A stretch of 64,000 bases of DNA, taken from NCBI GenBank assembly GCA_017398105.1, contig JAFQHF010000140.1, positions 1 to 64,000 on the forward strand. Reading direction: 5' to 3'. How positions within the stretch are numbered: position 1 is the stretch's first letter; each line of letters starts with the position of its first letter. The notes beneath the pieces are model-generated. The model saw nothing but the letters and a program-made list of their open reading frames with translations, was not told the origin of the DNA and made no database searches. Source of the stretch: Oscillospiraceae bacterium (GTDB lineage Bacteria > Bacillota_A > Clostridia > Oscillospirales > Oscillospiraceae). Position numbers and translations under genes: made by a program. Shown in pieces: positions 15,559 through 25,078 of this stretch.

Positions 15559-16533
15559 ATGTGCACGGCAATTACCTATCAGACCAAGGACTTTTATTTT
15601 GGCAGGACGCTGGATTATGATGTTTCCTATTCCGAGGAAGTGACCGTCACGCCCCGGAACTTTCCGCTTCCTTTTCGGCACAGGGGCACGCTGGCGCATC
15701 ATTATGCCATGATTGGCATGGCCCATGTGCTGGATGACTATCCCCTGTACTTCGATGCCATGAACGAAAAGGGCCTTGCCATGGCCGGTCTGAATTTTGT
15801 GGGCTACGCCCGGTACGGCAAGCCCAGCCCCGGAAAGGACAACATTGCCAGCTTCGAATTCATCCCCTGGATTCTTTCCCAGTGCGCTGATGTCACCGAG
15901 GCAGAACGCCTGCTGGAAAGCATCAACCTGACGGACACCGCTTTCAGCAGCAGCCTTCCGCCTTCTTCCCTGCACTGGATCATTGCGGATCAGAAGCGCT
16001 GCATCACGGTGGAAGCCATGGAAGATGCTCTGCACATCCACCAAAATCCTGTGGGTGTCCTGACAAACAATCCCGCTTTTGACGACCAGCTGTTTCACCT
16101 CAGCAATTTCATGCACCTGTCTCCCGGAGAACCCCAAAATACCTTTTCCTCCAAAATCCGTCTGCAGCCCTGCAGCCGGGGTATGGGGGCCATAGGTCTG
16201 CCCGGAGATCTGTCCTCCCAGTCCCGGTTCGTCCGGGCCTGCTTTACCAAACTGAATGCCGTTTCCGGAAGCAGCGAGTCGGAAAGCATCAGCCAGTTTT
16301 TTCACATTCTCAGCGCTGTGGAACAAAGCCGCGGCTGCTGCCGGCTGGGAGACGGCAATTACGAAATCACACGCTATACTTCCTGCTGCAATACCGACAA
16401 GGGAATCTATTATTACACGACCTACGACAATCACCAGATCACCGCAGTAAACATGCACCGGGAAAAGCTGGACGATATTTTCCTGATCCGCTACCCCCTG
16501 ATTTTGGGCGAACAGATCCGCATGCAAAACTGA
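15559..16533 (+). CDS. bsh: Choloylglycine (bile salt) hydrolase family protein
   Basis: 324 residues, the full length for the family. An N-terminal-nucleophile amidase that removes glycine or taurine from bile acids, or in relatives hydrolyses penicillin V or acyl-homoserine lactones. After removal of Met1, Cys2 is the nucleophile (MCTAITY). Other active-site residues fit: Arg16 and Asp19 in FGRTLDYD, Asn79 in KGLAMAGLNF, Asn171 in VLTNNPAF, and Arg223 in GLPGDLSSQSRF. There is no signal peptide, so it is cytoplasmic. An AGGAGG site lies six bases before the ATG. It is monocistronic, ending in a terminator shared with the TelA gene. It implies a gut habitat; the bile-versus-penicillin preference is not settled by eye. 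Confidence 0.92.
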   Translation: MCTAITYQTKDFYFGRTLDYDVSYSEEVTVTPRNFPLPFRHRGTLAHHYAMIGMAHVLDDYPLYFDAMNEKGLAMAGLNFVGYARYGKPSPGKDNIASFEFIPWILSQCADVTEAERLLESINLTDTAFSSSLPPSSLHWIIADQKRCITVEAMEDALHIHQNPVGVLTNNPAFDDQLFHLSNFMHLSPGEPQNTFSSKIRLQPCSRGMGAIGLPGDLSSQSRFVRACFTKLNAVSGSSESESISQFFHILSAVEQSRGCCRLGDGNYEITRYTSCCNTDKGIYYYTTYDNHQITAVNMHREKLDDIFLIRYPLILGEQIRMQN

Positions 16534-16545
16534 TACTATTTATAA

Positions 16546-16579
16546 AAAAGAAGCTGTCCGTAATCAGACAGCTTCTTTT
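16546..16579. terminator. Strong bidirectional terminator
   Basis: AAAAGAAGCTGTC (16546-16558) pairs with GACAGCTTCTTTT (16567-16579), flanked by A-run and T-run, so it works for both the bile salt hydrolase gene and the convergent TelA gene. Confidence 0.85.
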
Positions 16580-16582
16580 TTA

Positions 16583-17725
16583 TTAGCCGCCGTTTCGGAT
16601 CTGCAGCAGCTTCATTTTCAGGTCGTTCTCCATCTTTGCCATCTCCGCCTCTGCGGCCTGACGCTTGGCCCGGCCGTCGGCCTGGATCTTCATCACATCG
16701 TCCAGTGTCTGGATCAGCTTGGCATTGGTCTGCTTCAGTGTCTCCATGTCCACAATGCCCCGCTCCGCTTCCCTGGCCGTTTCAACGGATGCCATATGGA
16801 GCTTTTCCGCGTTCTGCTTTAAAAGGGCGTTGGTGATATCGTTGACCTGTCTTTGCGCCTGGGCGGCTTCCGTGGAATGGGCAATTCCCAGGGCCAGAAC
16901 CATCTGATTTTTCCACAGAGGAATGGTGTTCATCAGGGTAGTCTGGATCTTTTCCACCATCACATTGTCATTGTTCTGGATCATTCGGATCTGGGGTGCC
17001 GTCTGGATGGAAATGGCACGTGTCAGCTCCAGATCGTGAATCTTCTTTTCAAACCGGCTGCACTTGTCCGCCAGGTCACGGGCTGCCTGAGCATCCTCCG
17101 CAAGACCGGAAAGCATTGCCCGGTTTTCCAGCTCCTTCAGTTTTCCCTGACGCACCTGCTGCAGCTTCTGCTTACCGGCCAGGATGTACATGGTCAGTTC
17201 CTTGAAATAGGCCAGATTCTGCTCATACATCCGGTCAAGCATCGCAGAATCCTTCAGCAGCCGCACCTGATGCTGCTGAAGGGCATCGCCGATCTTGGCC
17301 ACGTTCACCTCCGCCTTGGCATAGCGGTTCTTCATGGTCTCCAGCTTATTGGTTTGCTTCCGGAAGAAGCCGAAAAAGCCCTTTTCCTCCTCCGCATCGA
17401 AGCCCTGCAGCTCGCCTACCACGCCGGTGATCAGCTCACCCACTTCGCCCAAGTCCTGGGTCCGGACATTTTCCAGGGCGGCATCGGAAAAATCTGCCAT
17501 TTTCTTCTGGGTGCCCGCACCATACTGCAAAATCTGTGCAGTATTCTCCACATCGATTTTGGCCGCAAAATCCGCCACCATTTTCTGCTCCTCCGGTGTC
17601 AGCACAGGCTCGGCCATTTTCGGCTGGGGCTCCTGGGCAGCGGCCAGGTCAGGCTTCCCGTCCAGTACCGGCTCCAATGTCAGACTGGGCGCCGTATCTG
17701 TAAAATTCCTGAATTCATTCATCAT
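16583..17725 (-). CDS. TelA/KlaA-type toxic anion resistance family protein
   Basis: 380 residues matching PF05816 (TelA). The N-terminus is acidic and disordered, followed by LTPEEQKMVADFAAKIDVEN, TQKKMADFSDAALENVRTQD and FGFFRKQTNKLETMKNRYAK. The rest is long amphipathic helices ending NGG. The family was named for tellurite resistance, but members widely pair with XpaC proteins and have been linked to envelope stress and division; the biochemical role is unknown. The preceding gene on the same strand is an XpaC homologue 21 bases upstream, which is the standard pairing. The start ATG at 17725 has AGAGGAG upstream. Confidence 0.9.
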   Translation of the reverse strand: MMNEFRNFTDTAPSLTLEPVLDGKPDLAAAQEPQPKMAEPVLTPEEQKMVADFAAKIDVENTAQILQYGAGTQKKMADFSDAALENVRTQDLGEVGELITGVVGELQGFDAEEEKGFFGFFRKQTNKLETMKNRYAKAEVNVAKIGDALQQHQVRLLKDSAMLDRMYEQNLAYFKELTMYILAGKQKLQQVRQGKLKELENRAMLSGLAEDAQAARDLADKCSRFEKKIHDLELTRAISIQTAPQIRMIQNNDNVMVEKIQTTLMNTIPLWKNQMVLALGIAHSTEAAQAQRQVNDITNALLKQNAEKLHMASVETAREAERGIVDMETLKQTNAKLIQTLDDVMKIQADGRAKRQAAEAEMAKMENDLKMKLLQIRNGG

Positions 17726-17746
17726 AGCACATTCTCCTCTCAGCCC

Positions 17747-18958
17747 TTACAGGCTGCGTTCTTTCTTCATTCGGGACAGATCGTCCTCTGCCAGGCCCTC
17801 CTGGGCCAGCAGGGTATTCAGCACGGAAATATCGCTGGAAATATCCAGCGCCGTATCTTCAAAAACGGAATCCAGCAGTTTTTCAAAGGCCAGATTCAGC
17901 GTATCCAGGGTATCCTCGATTTCTTTTTTGGATGAGAGGATATTCTGCCCCTGCACCGGCTGGGCATCCATATCCGCATAGGCATTCAGAAGCTTCACCG
18001 TCATAGGAAGATAGTAATCCATCATTTTCTTCAGATCCGGAACGATCTCCGGATGGGCCTCGGCCCGCAGGAAGATCCTCTGGACGATCAGTTCCATCCG
18101 GGATATCTTCCGGGAGATCTCTTCCCCGGGAATCGCATCGTTGCAGCGGCGAATTTCGGATACAAAGGCATTTCCCCGATCCAGCACCTCCTGAACCCTG
18201 GGGTCCCGGGATGCGGCTTCCTGCTGAAGGCGGGCTTCCTCCCGCTTTCGCTGCTCCAATTGCAGGCGGCTCTGCTCAAAATAACGGTAGGTCTCATGGC
18301 TGGTGATCAGCATGGTCTCTTCCTTATCCATATGACCTTCCAGAAACAGGCCCTGCCGAATCATCTTCTGCAGCTCCTTGCGGACAAAGGGAACGGTCTT
18401 TCCAACACTTCCGGCCAGCTTTTCCAGGGAGCACTGGGTCTTCTGCCCCAGCGTCCTGCGGTAGGTCTTAAACCGGCTCAGCAGAGCAAGGTCTTTGATG
18501 CCGTTTCCGGTCAGCACTCCGCCTCCGGTCATAACCGCTGCAGTGATCAGCGGGAAAGCCCAGCTTCCTCCCCGCAGGAACACGATCAGCGCCGCCAGAA
18601 AAAGCAGGAAGGAAAAGCTTGTCAGTACCACACCGCCCACGATTTTCGCGATGCCCCCTGCCAGTTTTCCGCCGGTGCTGCCGTAGAGAAGGGCCGTATT
18701 TTTCTTTGCTTGCGCAACCGGCTGTGATTCGTTTCTCCGTTTTTCTCTCTGCCAGCGGGCTGTTTCTCCCTCAAAGCGCGCAGATGCCGTCTCCTCCCGT
18801 ACACGCCGGACAGCCTCCCCGCTGAAATCCACCGCACTGTCCACCACATTACGGATCGTTTGATTCAGTTTTCGATAATCCTGGGAATTGACTGCCTGAT
18901 CCACCGCATTCTGAATGCTTCGGCCCAGTTCTTCCCATTCCCGACGATTTTGTGCCAT
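17747..18958 (-). CDS. XpaC-family protein (5-bromo-4-chloroindolyl phosphate hydrolysis family)
   Basis: 403 residues from the ATG at 18958 (AGGAG eight bases upstream); the frame is open 34 codons further, but without a ribosome site. Matches PF10112: N-terminal helical segment MAQNRREWEELGRSIQNAVD, two adjacent membrane helices around residues 108-155 (GGVVLTSFSFLLFLAALIVF ... AFPLITAAVMTGGG), then a cytoplasmic helical domain with SSDISVLNTLLAQEGL at its end. Despite the family name, enzyme activity is not established. It is operonic with telA, so the two likely form one membrane-associated stress function. Confidence 0.88.
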   Translation of the reverse strand: MAQNRREWEELGRSIQNAVDQAVNSQDYRKLNQTIRNVVDSAVDFSGEAVRRVREETASARFEGETARWQREKRRNESQPVAQAKKNTALLYGSTGGKLAGGIAKIVGGVVLTSFSFLLFLAALIVFLRGGSWAFPLITAAVMTGGGVLTGNGIKDLALLSRFKTYRRTLGQKTQCSLEKLAGSVGKTVPFVRKELQKMIRQGLFLEGHMDKEETMLITSHETYRYFEQSRLQLEQRKREEARLQQEAASRDPRVQEVLDRGNAFVSEIRRCNDAIPGEEISRKISRMELIVQRIFLRAEAHPEIVPDLKKMMDYYLPMTVKLLNAYADMDAQPVQGQNILSSKKEIEDTLDTLNLAFEKLLDSVFEDTALDISSDISVLNTLLAQEGLAEDDLSRMKKERSL

Positions 18959-18999
18959 AATACCATCTCCTGTTGTTCCGGCATTATCCCTGTTTTTGA

Positions 19000-20409
19000 T
19001 CAATAGTTTCTTGACAGCAGCTTTTGCGCTTCTTCTCTCGTGATCTCGCCGGAATTGCACTTCGCCATGATCTGCACATCCTTGTCATTGAGCTTATAGC
19101 CCAGATAGAAGAAGGTGGAAATGATCATACCGATCACAGGAACCAGTGCATACACGATCCACAGACCGTTCAGCGCCGCTTCGCTCTGCTGAATGTTCAT
19201 GGCTGCCAGCTGCTCAAAGCTCTCGGCCTCCACACTGATCCAGCCGAACAGCCCCAGCAGGAACAGGGCAAGAGACGAAGACACCGCACCGGTGATCTTC
19301 ACCGAGAAGGTCTGAATGGCAAAGGTGATTCCCTTGGCGCTGATTCCGGACTTATACTGGCCGTACTCAGCGCAGTCCGGCGTAAACATGAAGGCCAGAA
19401 TACCGATCAGACTCATAGGAATGGTTCGGATGCAGGTCAGCGTCAGGAACAGGCCCTGATTGTCATAGCCCAGGAAATAGATCACCAGTCCCAGAACGAC
19501 ACAGACAATATTGCACCAGAACAATGTTTTAAACTTGTCAAACCGCTTCAGGATCGCAGGCATCAGCATAGCGGCAAAGACACCGGGCACCATGTTCAGA
19601 ACGTTCAGCACAATGGCAAACAGAGAATTGCCGAACAGATAGAAGGAGGCAAACAGCAGCACCGCGTTGAAGGTCTTCAGCGCATCGGTTGCCATGTAGC
19701 CGCCGTAGTAGATCAGCAGATATTTGTTGCTCTTTAAATAGGAGAGCATCTGCCTGGGAGTAAAGTTTTCTTCCTCGTCCTCCGGCTTATAATTGCGCTC
19801 CCTGCAGTTGACGGACAGGGGCACCATAGTCAGGGCGCTGAAAACGGACATGAGGGCAATCGCCATGCTGGCGCTCATGCCAACGCTCTCACTGATCAAC
19901 AGAGGCAGCACTACGCCATAAATCAGAACACCTGCACCGGAAAACACCCGGTTCACGCTCAGCAGGGTGTTGCGCTCCTGCAGATTGTCCGTCATGGTGT
20001 TCAGCATGGCATAGGCAGGCACATCCGTCAGGGTGTACACCGTGTCCCACAGCAGATAGGCAACACCAAACCAGATCAGTTTTCCTGTCTCAGACAATGC
20101 AGACGGAATGGAAAACAGAATAATGGTGACCACCGGAATCAGAGCCGTAGCGACCCGCAGCCAGGGCAGGCTTTTCTGTCCGTTTTTGAATTTCACCTTA
20201 TCGAAAATAAAGCCGAAAATGGGATCGTTCACCGCATCCCAGATCTTCACGATCAGCAGCACAATGGCCACCTTTGCCAGGTCAATGCCCTGCATGGCAA
20301 GGTAGGTGGATATGAACGCCGCCGTAATGTTATAATAGATATTCTGACCCACGAAATAGGTCCAGTAGCTGAAACGTTCCTTTTTCGTGGTCATATAGTT
20401 GTTTGCCAT
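19000..20409 (-). CDS. GPH-family sugar:cation symporter (MelB type)
   Basis: 469 residues, about 12 membrane helices. A glycoside-pentoside-hexuronide:cation symporter: ERFSYWTYFVGQNIYYNITA at the N-terminus, then KIWDAVNDPIFGFIFDKVKF (the MelB-like D..NDP..G motif), PAYAMLNTMTDN, and the central loop with ERNYKPEDEEENF. It imports oligosaccharides or glycosides with H+ or Na+. The start is the ATG at 20409 with GAGGAG upstream. The GH3 beta-glucosidase gene ends 31 bases upstream on the same strand, so the transporter likely brings in the glycoside that the enzyme then splits. Confidence 0.93.
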   Translation of the reverse strand: MANNYMTTKKERFSYWTYFVGQNIYYNITAAFISTYLAMQGIDLAKVAIVLLIVKIWDAVNDPIFGFIFDKVKFKNGQKSLPWLRVATALIPVVTIILFSIPSALSETGKLIWFGVAYLLWDTVYTLTDVPAYAMLNTMTDNLQERNTLLSVNRVFSGAGVLIYGVVLPLLISESVGMSASMAIALMSVFSALTMVPLSVNCRERNYKPEDEEENFTPRQMLSYLKSNKYLLIYYGGYMATDALKTFNAVLLFASFYLFGNSLFAIVLNVLNMVPGVFAAMLMPAILKRFDKFKTLFWCNIVCVVLGLVIYFLGYDNQGLFLTLTCIRTIPMSLIGILAFMFTPDCAEYGQYKSGISAKGITFAIQTFSVKITGAVSSSLALFLLGLFGWISVEAESFEQLAAMNIQQSEAALNGLWIVYALVPVIGMIISTFFYLGYKLNDKDVQIMAKCNSGEITREEAQKLLSRNY

Positions 20410-20440
20410 AAGCTCTCCTCTTTTCACCAAAAACGGCTTC

Positions 20441-22828
20441 TTACAGTTCCCGCAATTCCATCACGCACCGCAGCACCCGTTTTGCCGTCTCCTGCATTTC
20501 ACCCAGGGTAATGCCGTCGGGCTTTCCGTAGGTCGCAAGCAAGGTACCGTCAGGCCTGCGGCGCTTGTCCGTAAAGCTTCTGGAGCCGGGCATCAGCACA
20601 TCCACGCCCGCACGCACCCGGTAGGCGTTGCCCTTCAGTCCGGGGAATTCCGGGCTGGATGCATACTGCATCCACCAGTCCGTCATCACCAAACCGTCGA
20701 AGCCCCACTCACCACGCAAAATGGTGGTCACCAGATCGTACTGGTAATGGCCCCAGACACCGTTGATCTTGTTGTAACTGGTCATCAGCGTACGGGGCTT
20801 TGCCAGCTTGACACAGATCTCAAAGCCCTTCAGATAAATCTCCCGCAATGCCCGCTCGGACACGATGGAGTCGGTTTTGTTCCGGTTGGTTTCCTGGCTG
20901 TTGCAGGCAAAGTGCTTGGGGCAGGCGGAAAGTCCCTGACTCTGGACACCCTTTACCACCGCCGCAGCCATCCGGCCGGTCAGATAAGGATCTTCCGAAA
21001 AATATTCGAAGTTCCGTCCGCACAGAGGATTCCGGTGGATATTCATGCCCGGTGCCAGCAGAATGTGGCTGCCCCGCTGCTTCATCTCCCCGGCCACCGC
21101 AGTATAGAGCTTCTGCACCAGCTCCACATCAAAGGAGCAGGCCAGCAGCGTACCGATGGGCAGCAGAGAGCAGGAGTCATACAGCCGGATACCGGAGGGG
21201 CCGTCGGTAGTGGTGACCGCCGGGACTCCCTTTTCCCGCAGGGATTCCGTTACGCCGCCGAAAACGCCCGCGTTGCCCCGGGCTCCCAGGGGATGCCCCA
21301 TGATATACGCACCTCTGGAAATGGCTTCCAGTTCCGTCAGATCCAGCTGGGAAACGAAGGTATCCAGATCGATTTTTCCGGACTTTACATCCTTCAGCTT
21401 CCAGCCCTGATCGCCGGTGGTGGGGAGGGATTTTGGCAGATTCTCCAGAATTCTGGCCTTCAGATCCGCAGTCCCGGCAGCTGCAAAGGCCCGCAGCGCC
21501 TTTCCGCCCCGGTTCGCCCAGATGGCAAAGGGCTGCGCAGGCGCGCCGGCCTGTACATGCTGCTTCACAATGGTATCCGTTTCCACGGCATAGGTTCCGC
21601 AAAGCCGGGCATCCCGAACATTTTCACCGCAGTAGAACCGGTACTCTCCCGCCTGCAGAATATAGGCGGACTTGTGACCGGCAGCACCGCTGTCATCATA
21701 GGAAGCAAGCTGATAGCGGGTGGCCTTCAGGGACAGTTCCTGACTTTCCCCGGGAGCCAGTTCCCTGGTCTTGCCAAAGCTTACCAGTTCCCTTGCCGGG
21801 TTGCCAAGTGCCCCCTGGGGCTTTTCCACAAACAGCATCACGGTCTGCTTTGCCCGGCAGGAACCGGTATTGGTCACCGTCACCCGGAAGTTCAGTCCCT
21901 CCGTCTGGACGGCATGGTTTTCAAAGGTGGTATAGGTCAGGCCATAGCCGAAGGGATAGCGCACCTTCTCCGGAGCGAAGGTCTCAAACCAGCGGTAGCC
22001 CACATAAATATCCTCTTCATAGGCATTGGCCTCCTTCTGTCCAAAGCAGGCGGCGGAAGGATGGTCTTCATACCGCTGCGTCACCGTATCCGACAGCCGT
22101 CCGGAGGGGGATACCTTACCGCTGAGCAGGTCTGCCGCCGCATTGCCGCTTTCCATACCACCCTGCCAGAGGATCAGCACAGCGCCGAAGGAATACTCCT
22201 CCAGGAAAGAAAAATCCATCACCGCGCCGATGTTCAGCACCAGCACCGCATCCGGGAACACCCGGGTCACCGTTGCCAGCAGGTTTTTCTCTTCCTCTGT
22301 CAGATAATAGCTGCCGGGTTCCAGCACATTTTCCCGGTCCTCACCGGAGGAACGGCCCAGCACGATCACTGCGTTATCTGCTTTTTCTTTGGCCTGGGCT
22401 GCCAGTTCTTCGGAAACCGGCATCTCCGGATGGTTCCGGGGCCACATGCCCCAGATTCCGTGATCCGCCGGATTCTGTTCGATCCAGGCTTCGTAAACGG
22501 CAGCCAGCGTTTCTTCCACCTCCAGGTCTTCGCAATTGCGCAGACCCTCCAGCAGGCTGACGCTGTAAGGGAAGTTCACATCACCGCCGGAACCGTAGCC
22601 GGTGTTGAAATAGTCCTTCTGTACCCGTCCGAACACGGCAATTCTGCTTCCCTTCCCGAAGGGAAGCACCCTGTTTTCCAGCAGAACGGCACCCTGGGCA
22701 GCCGCATGACGCAGAAGCTCCGGCATGCCGGGGGTGACGGTTTTCACAGGATTATGGTTATCCTGGGTCTGGGCCAGCGGCGTCATCAGGCGGTTTACGG
22801 TGCGGACAATTTTATCTTTCAGTTTCAT
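20441..22828 (-). CDS. GH3 beta-glucosidase with reversed domain order
   Basis: 795 residues. A retaining glycoside hydrolase of family 3. The usual order (catalytic barrel, then alpha/beta domain, then FnIII) is permuted. Residues about 40-290 are the GH3 C-terminal alpha/beta domain (EGAVLLEN-like AAAQGAVLLENRVLPFGKGS, LSGKVSPSGRL), residues about 290-430 the FnIII-like domain, and the TIM barrel comes last (TTTDGPSGIRLYD, LLAPGMNIHRNPLCGRNFEYFSEDP split over the middle, CPKHFACNSQETNR). The nucleophile is Asp717 in VMTDWW. This reversed layout is known in some rumen and gut bacterial GH3 enzymes. No signal peptide, so it is intracellular. It is followed 31 bases later by the GPH transporter gene. 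Confidence 0.93.
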   Translation of the reverse strand: MKLKDKIVRTVNRLMTPLAQTQDNHNPVKTVTPGMPELLRHAAAQGAVLLENRVLPFGKGSRIAVFGRVQKDYFNTGYGSGGDVNFPYSVSLLEGLRNCEDLEVEETLAAVYEAWIEQNPADHGIWGMWPRNHPEMPVSEELAAQAKEKADNAVIVLGRSSGEDRENVLEPGSYYLTEEEKNLLATVTRVFPDAVLVLNIGAVMDFSFLEEYSFGAVLILWQGGMESGNAAADLLSGKVSPSGRLSDTVTQRYEDHPSAACFGQKEANAYEEDIYVGYRWFETFAPEKVRYPFGYGLTYTTFENHAVQTEGLNFRVTVTNTGSCRAKQTVMLFVEKPQGALGNPARELVSFGKTRELAPGESQELSLKATRYQLASYDDSGAAGHKSAYILQAGEYRFYCGENVRDARLCGTYAVETDTIVKQHVQAGAPAQPFAIWANRGGKALRAFAAAGTADLKARILENLPKSLPTTGDQGWKLKDVKSGKIDLDTFVSQLDLTELEAISRGAYIMGHPLGARGNAGVFGGVTESLREKGVPAVTTTDGPSGIRLYDSCSLLPIGTLLACSFDVELVQKLYTAVAGEMKQRGSHILLAPGMNIHRNPLCGRNFEYFSEDPYLTGRMAAAVVKGVQSQGLSACPKHFACNSQETNRNKTDSIVSERALREIYLKGFEICVKLAKPRTLMTSYNKINGVWGHYQYDLVTTILRGEWGFDGLVMTDWWMQYASSPEFPGLKGNAYRVRAGVDVLMPGSRSFTDKRRRPDGTLLATYGKPDGITLGEMQETAKRVLRCVMELREL

Positions 22829-22858
22829 AGCGCTTCCTCCCTGATCGCAGTTGCTTTC

Positions 22859-24037
22859 TCAAAAACGGACAAACCGGCCCATAGCCTTTTTGATGATCCG
22901 GTACAGCGGTGTCTCCAGCGCCTTCTGTGCTTCCTTCAGTTCCTGCCGGATGGCAATGCCCTGGGGACAGTGCTGCTCACATTTGCCGCAGCCGATGCAG
23001 TTTCCTGCGGCAGTATCATTTTTACGGAGCGTGGTGCATTTGACATATTCCCAGAAAGCACCGAATTTGTCTTCCCCATACCAGCGGTTATAGGCGGCAA
23101 AGGTTCCGGGAATGTCCACACCCTTGGGACAGGGCTGGCAATAGCCGCAGCCGGTGCAGCCCACTTTCACCCCCGCATTGATGGCCCGGACAGCCTGGGC
23201 ATAAAGGGTCTTCTCCGCTTCTGCCAGCTGACCGGCCTGTGCCTGGGAGGCGATGCGGATATTTTCTTCCAGCATAGCCTCGTCGCTCATGCCGGAGAGC
23301 ACTACCGTCACTTCCTCCTGATCCCACAGCCAGCGAAGGCCCCATTCGGCGTAGGATCGCCTGACGGGGTATTCGTCAAAGACCTGCTTTGCCTTTTCCG
23401 GCAGCAGGTTCACCAGCTTGCCGCCCCGCAGCGGCTCCATAATGACCACGGGAATTCCCTTCGCATGGGCATGGTGCAGTCCTCTTCTGCCCGCCTGGGA
23501 ATGCTCGTCCAGATAGTTATACTGAATTTGGCAGAAGTCCCAGTCATAATCATCCAGCACCCGGCAGAACATATCCGTGCCGCCGTGGTAGGAAAAACCC
23601 ACCTGCCGGATGGCCCCGGAGGCCTTCTTTCCGGCGATCCAGTCTTCGATTCCAAGTGCCTTCAGCCGCTTCCAGGTGTCGATGTCGTTGAGCATATGCA
23701 TCAGGTAGTAATCCACATGGTCTGTCCGCAGGCGGCGCAGTTCCTCTTCGAAAAGCTTATCCAACCCCTCCCTGTTTTTGATCAGGTAGTGGGGAAGCTT
23801 CGTTGCAATATTCACCCTGTCCCGCAGACCGCATGATTCCAGGATCTGCCCCACCGCCGCCTCACTGCCGGGATAGATGTAGGCAGTATCAAAATAATTG
23901 ACACCCTGCTCCACAGCCATTTTCAGCATCTTTTCCGTCTGAATCATATCGATCTTTCCCTGTTTCCGCGGGAAACGCATACAGCCAAAGCCCAGAACAG
24001 AAAGCGGATTTCCATATTTGTCCATGCGGTATTGCAT
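22859..24037 (-). CDS. Aldo/keto reductase with C-terminal 4Fe-4S ferredoxin domain
   Basis: 392 residues from the ATG at 24037 (GAGGTG upstream). An (alpha/beta)8 aldo/keto reductase with the family tetrad Asp50 and Tyr55 (FDTAYIYPGSE), Lys80 (IATKLP) and His114 (YYLMHML). The C-terminal part holds two 4Fe-4S cluster motifs, CTGCGYCQPCPKG (Cys 294-303) and CIGCGKCEQHCPQG (Cys 347-357). The family is common in anaerobic Firmicutes as a predicted ferredoxin-coupled oxidoreductase of unknown substrate. It lies 30 bases before the GH3 gene on the same strand, so it may be transcribed with the sugar genes. Divergent from the patatin gene. Confidence 0.93.
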   Translation of the reverse strand: MQYRMDKYGNPLSVLGFGCMRFPRKQGKIDMIQTEKMLKMAVEQGVNYFDTAYIYPGSEAAVGQILESCGLRDRVNIATKLPHYLIKNREGLDKLFEEELRRLRTDHVDYYLMHMLNDIDTWKRLKALGIEDWIAGKKASGAIRQVGFSYHGGTDMFCRVLDDYDWDFCQIQYNYLDEHSQAGRRGLHHAHAKGIPVVIMEPLRGGKLVNLLPEKAKQVFDEYPVRRSYAEWGLRWLWDQEEVTVVLSGMSDEAMLEENIRIASQAQAGQLAEAEKTLYAQAVRAINAGVKVGCTGCGYCQPCPKGVDIPGTFAAYNRWYGEDKFGAFWEYVKCTTLRKNDTAAGNCIGCGKCEQHCPQGIAIRQELKEAQKALETPLYRIIKKAMGRFVRF

Positions 24038-24100
24038 ACCATTCACCTCAGATATTTGATGCATTCATCATACCATGCCGTCCGGCGAAATGCAACGCTG

Positions 24101-24129
24101 TAGACAAATTCCCGGAAACATGTTATACT
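24101..24129 (+). promoter_or_regulatory. Promoter of the patatin gene
   Basis: TAGACA (24101-24106), 17-nt spacer, TATACT (24124-24129), 70 bases before the ATG at 24199. Confidence 0.65.
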
Positions 24130-24198
24130 GATTTTCACATGAGACGGGTTTCCAATCTATTATAAAAAGCAAATCCATTTTTCACAGGAGTGATCCCA

Positions 24199-25041
24199 AT
24201 GAAAACAGGTCTGGTTCTGGAAGGCGGCGGTATGCGGGGACTGTATACTGCCGGCATTCTGGATGTGCTGGGAGAAAACAAGATCCGGTTTGACGGCGTG
24301 ATCGGTGTCTCCGCCGGAGCCATTCACGGCTGTTCCTTTCTGTCCGGACAATATGGCCGCAGCATCCGCTATTACAAAAAATACTGCGCTGACCCCAGGT
24401 TCATGAGCTGGCAGAGTTTTGTGAAGACCGGTGATTTCGTCGGCACGGAATTCTGCTATCATGAGCTTCCGGAAAAACTGGATGTATACGACAACGAGGC
24501 ATTCAAAGCCTGCGGCGTGCCTTTTTATGCCGGCTGCACCAATGTGGAGACCGGACAGTCGGAATACCTGCAGATTACAGACATGTTTGCCCAGGTGGAT
24601 ATCCTCCGGGCCTCCGCATCCCTGCCCTATTTCTCCCGGATCGTGGAAACCCAGGGCAAAAAGCTGCTGGATGGCGGCTGTACGGACAGCATTCCCGTGG
24701 AAGCCTTCCGGCGTATGGGCTACGAACGAAACGTGGTCATTCTGACCCGTCCGGAGGACTACCGAAAAAAGGCAGAGCTGCAGCATCTGCCGGGGCTGGT
24801 CTACCGGAAATATCCGGCTTTTGTCAAAGCCCTGAAGAACCGTCACAACGTTTACAACCAGCAAGCCGCCCGCATCAGACTCCTGGAGCGTTCCGGAAGC
24901 ATTTTCGTGATTCGTCCGGAAAGCACCCTGGAAATCGGCCGGCTGGAAAATGACCCGGAAAAAGTTCAGCTGATCTATGACCGGGGCCGGGCCGATGCCC
25001 TTGCCGCGCTGGAGAACCTGCGCCGCTGGATGGAAGCATAA
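24199..25041 (+). CDS. Patatin-like phospholipase
   Basis: 280 residues. A lipid acyl hydrolase with a Ser-Asp dyad: oxyanion loop EGGGMRG (8-14), nucleophile elbow GVSAG (Ser38), and the Asp in KLLDGGCTDSIPVEA. It resembles the bacterial YchK/RssA-like group. No signal peptide; probably cytoplasmic or membrane-peripheral. The start is the ATG at 24199, eight bases after AGGAG, rather than the in-frame GTG at 24190, which overlaps that site. A single gene with its own promoter, convergent with the acetyltransferase gene across a hairpin terminator. Confidence 0.92.
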   Translation: MKTGLVLEGGGMRGLYTAGILDVLGENKIRFDGVIGVSAGAIHGCSFLSGQYGRSIRYYKKYCADPRFMSWQSFVKTGDFVGTEFCYHELPEKLDVYDNEAFKACGVPFYAGCTNVETGQSEYLQITDMFAQVDILRASASLPYFSRIVETQGKKLLDGGCTDSIPVEAFRRMGYERNVVILTRPEDYRKKAELQHLPGLVYRKYPAFVKALKNRHNVYNQQAARIRLLERSGSIFVIRPESTLEIGRLENDPEKVQLIYDRGRADALAALENLRRWMEA

Positions 25042-25045
25042 GAAA

Positions 25046-25073
25046 TGCCGCGAAGGATTCATCCCTCGCGGCA
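25046..25073. terminator. Bidirectional hairpin terminator
   Basis: TGCCGCGA (25046-25053) with TCGCGGCA (25066-25073), the stem extended by GGAT/ATCC. It lies between the convergent patatin and GNAT genes and is followed by TCTTTTATTT. Confidence 0.75.
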
Positions 25074-25078
25074 ATCTT

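Noticed and set aside
20399..23836. A very long open frame (over 1100 codons) on the plus strand opposite the GH3 and aldo/keto reductase genes
   Set aside because: It mirrors two certain genes in the opposite strand; its His/Gln/Pro/Arg-rich composition is the usual antisense shadow of GC-rich third positions.
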